Source of the DNA: Gammaproteobacteria bacterium
GTDB lineage: Bacteria > Pseudomonadota > Gammaproteobacteria > JAPPPA01
DNA length: 12,997 bases
Assembly: GCA_028817755.1 (NCBI GenBank)
Contig: JAPPPA010000139.1
Coordinates: 1-12,997, forward strand
Reading direction: 5' to 3'
Below, piece after piece: positions 12,474 through 12,997 of the stretch. The notes beneath the pieces are model-generated. The model did no database searches. It had not been told where the DNA came from and saw only the letters and a program-made list of their open reading frames with translations. Within the stretch, counting starts at the first letter, position 1. Each line of letters starts with the position of its first letter. Made by a program: the position numbers and the translations under genes.

Positions 12474-12997
12474 CTATAAATCTATTTCGGCATGGAAGAC
12501 GGTTTCGGCTGGACCTGTCATCCATAAATCTTCGCCTTCACGCCAGCGAATAAAGAGGCTACCGCCGGGCAACTGAATTTCTGCTTCTTCGGCCAGTGAG
12601 CCCCAAAGGTGGTTTACCGCCATGGCCGCGCAAGCGCCGGTGCCGCAGGCTTGGGTTTCGCCTGCGCCACGTTCAAACACGCGTAAGCGTGCGGTTTTTT
12701 CATCGACGATTTGGGCAAAGCCAACATTCACCCGGTTTGGAAAACTTGGGTGATGTTCGAGCAACGGCCCAAGGCGTTCAACCGGTGCGTTATCGACATT
12801 GTCTACGGGCAAAACAATATGAGGGTTGCCCATTGATACAGCGCCGAATTCAATGTTGCCCAGTCCGTCGGCCACGCTATAGCGCGGTGCTTGATGGTCG
12901 GTGTCGAATGGCAAGCTGGCGGGTGTGAAGTTCGGTTGGCCCATATTCACACTGACAAAGACGTTATCTTTGTTGTGCAATAACAATGGGCATCACT
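12474..12997 (-). CDS. dapF: DapF, diaminopimelate epimerase (C-terminal half; frame broken near the window edge)
   Basis: DapF interconverts LL- and meso-diaminopimelate, supplying lysine and peptidoglycan synthesis, with two catalytic cysteines. The window holds the C-terminal half. Seen are VNMGQPNF, the substrate-binding GAVSMGNPHIVLPVD, FPNRVNVGFAQ, the second catalytic cysteine in ERGAGETQACGTGACAA (Cys codon 12645-12647) and ELPGG-like QLPGGSLFIRW. The first catalytic cysteine lies beyond position 12997. The intact reading frame runs only from about 12992: an in-frame TGA sits at 12995-12993, although roughly 110 more N-terminal residues are expected. A neighbouring frame reads VMPIVIAQQ and then stops just where the good frame begins, which looks like a one-base insertion in or near the AAA at 12971-12969. 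This may be a sequence error or a real mutation. The end of the gene is 2 bases from the DUF484 start. Confidence 0.88.

Noticed and set aside
12472..12525. Longer DUF484 protein from the ATG at 12525
   Set aside because: It overlaps conserved dapF codons by 52 bases and adds a non-family N-terminus; the ATG at 12471 lies 2 bases after the dapF stop.

Overview
The window looks like a chromosomal segment of a gammaproteobacterium, probably marine or aquatic. Three blocks that are characteristic of that class appear, all on the minus strand: ubiE-ubiJ-ubiB (ubiquinone synthesis), hslV-hslU (the ATP-dependent HslUV protease) and dapF-DUF484-xerC (lysine/peptidoglycan precursor synthesis and dimer resolution). 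Their protein sequences resemble the Escherichia coli and Pseudomonas proteins closely enough to name them. There are no rRNA or tRNA genes, CRISPR arrays, insertion sequences or phage genes that I can see. The genus cannot be fixed from the sequence alone.

Layout from left to right. Positions 1-2401 (minus) hold the N-terminal 60% of ubiB, then ubiJ and ubiE, tightly spaced and read leftward. Positions 2402-2621 are a divergent intergenic region with inverted repeats built around GAAC/GTTC. Positions 2622-7491 (plus) are the unusual part. A 1390-residue lipoprotein carries three c-type haem motifs, a beta-propeller-like N-terminus and further beta-rich domains, and resembles the alpha subunit of hydrazine synthase in its central part. 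Seven bases later comes a small outer-membrane beta-barrel protein. Positions 7479-8006 (minus) hold an unrecognised two-transmembrane protein that starts 2 bases after hslU and converges on the barrel gene with a 13-base overlap. Positions 8009-9944 (minus) are hslU and hslV, behind a plausible heat-shock (sigma32-like) promoter. Positions 10017-12997 (minus) are a secreted methyltransferase-fold protein, xerC, a DUF484 protein and the C-terminal half of dapF, with almost no space between genes.

How the genes work together: most of the window is housekeeping in compact operons. The accessory part is the plus-strand pair. The lipoprotein is predicted to be exported, lipidated, haem-loaded and anchored in the outer membrane, and the barrel sits in the same membrane, so the two may form one cell-envelope unit. 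Its redox role and substrate are unknown. In Pseudomonas the interval between hslVU and ubiE holds a DUF971 gene and the polyhydroxyalkanoate (pha) genes; here the multihaem pair and the two-TM gene occupy it.

Points to check first: the identity of the HzsA-like lipoprotein, the apparent break in the dapF reading frame at the right edge of the window, the signal peptide on the methyltransferase, and the repeat cluster upstream of the lipoprotein.
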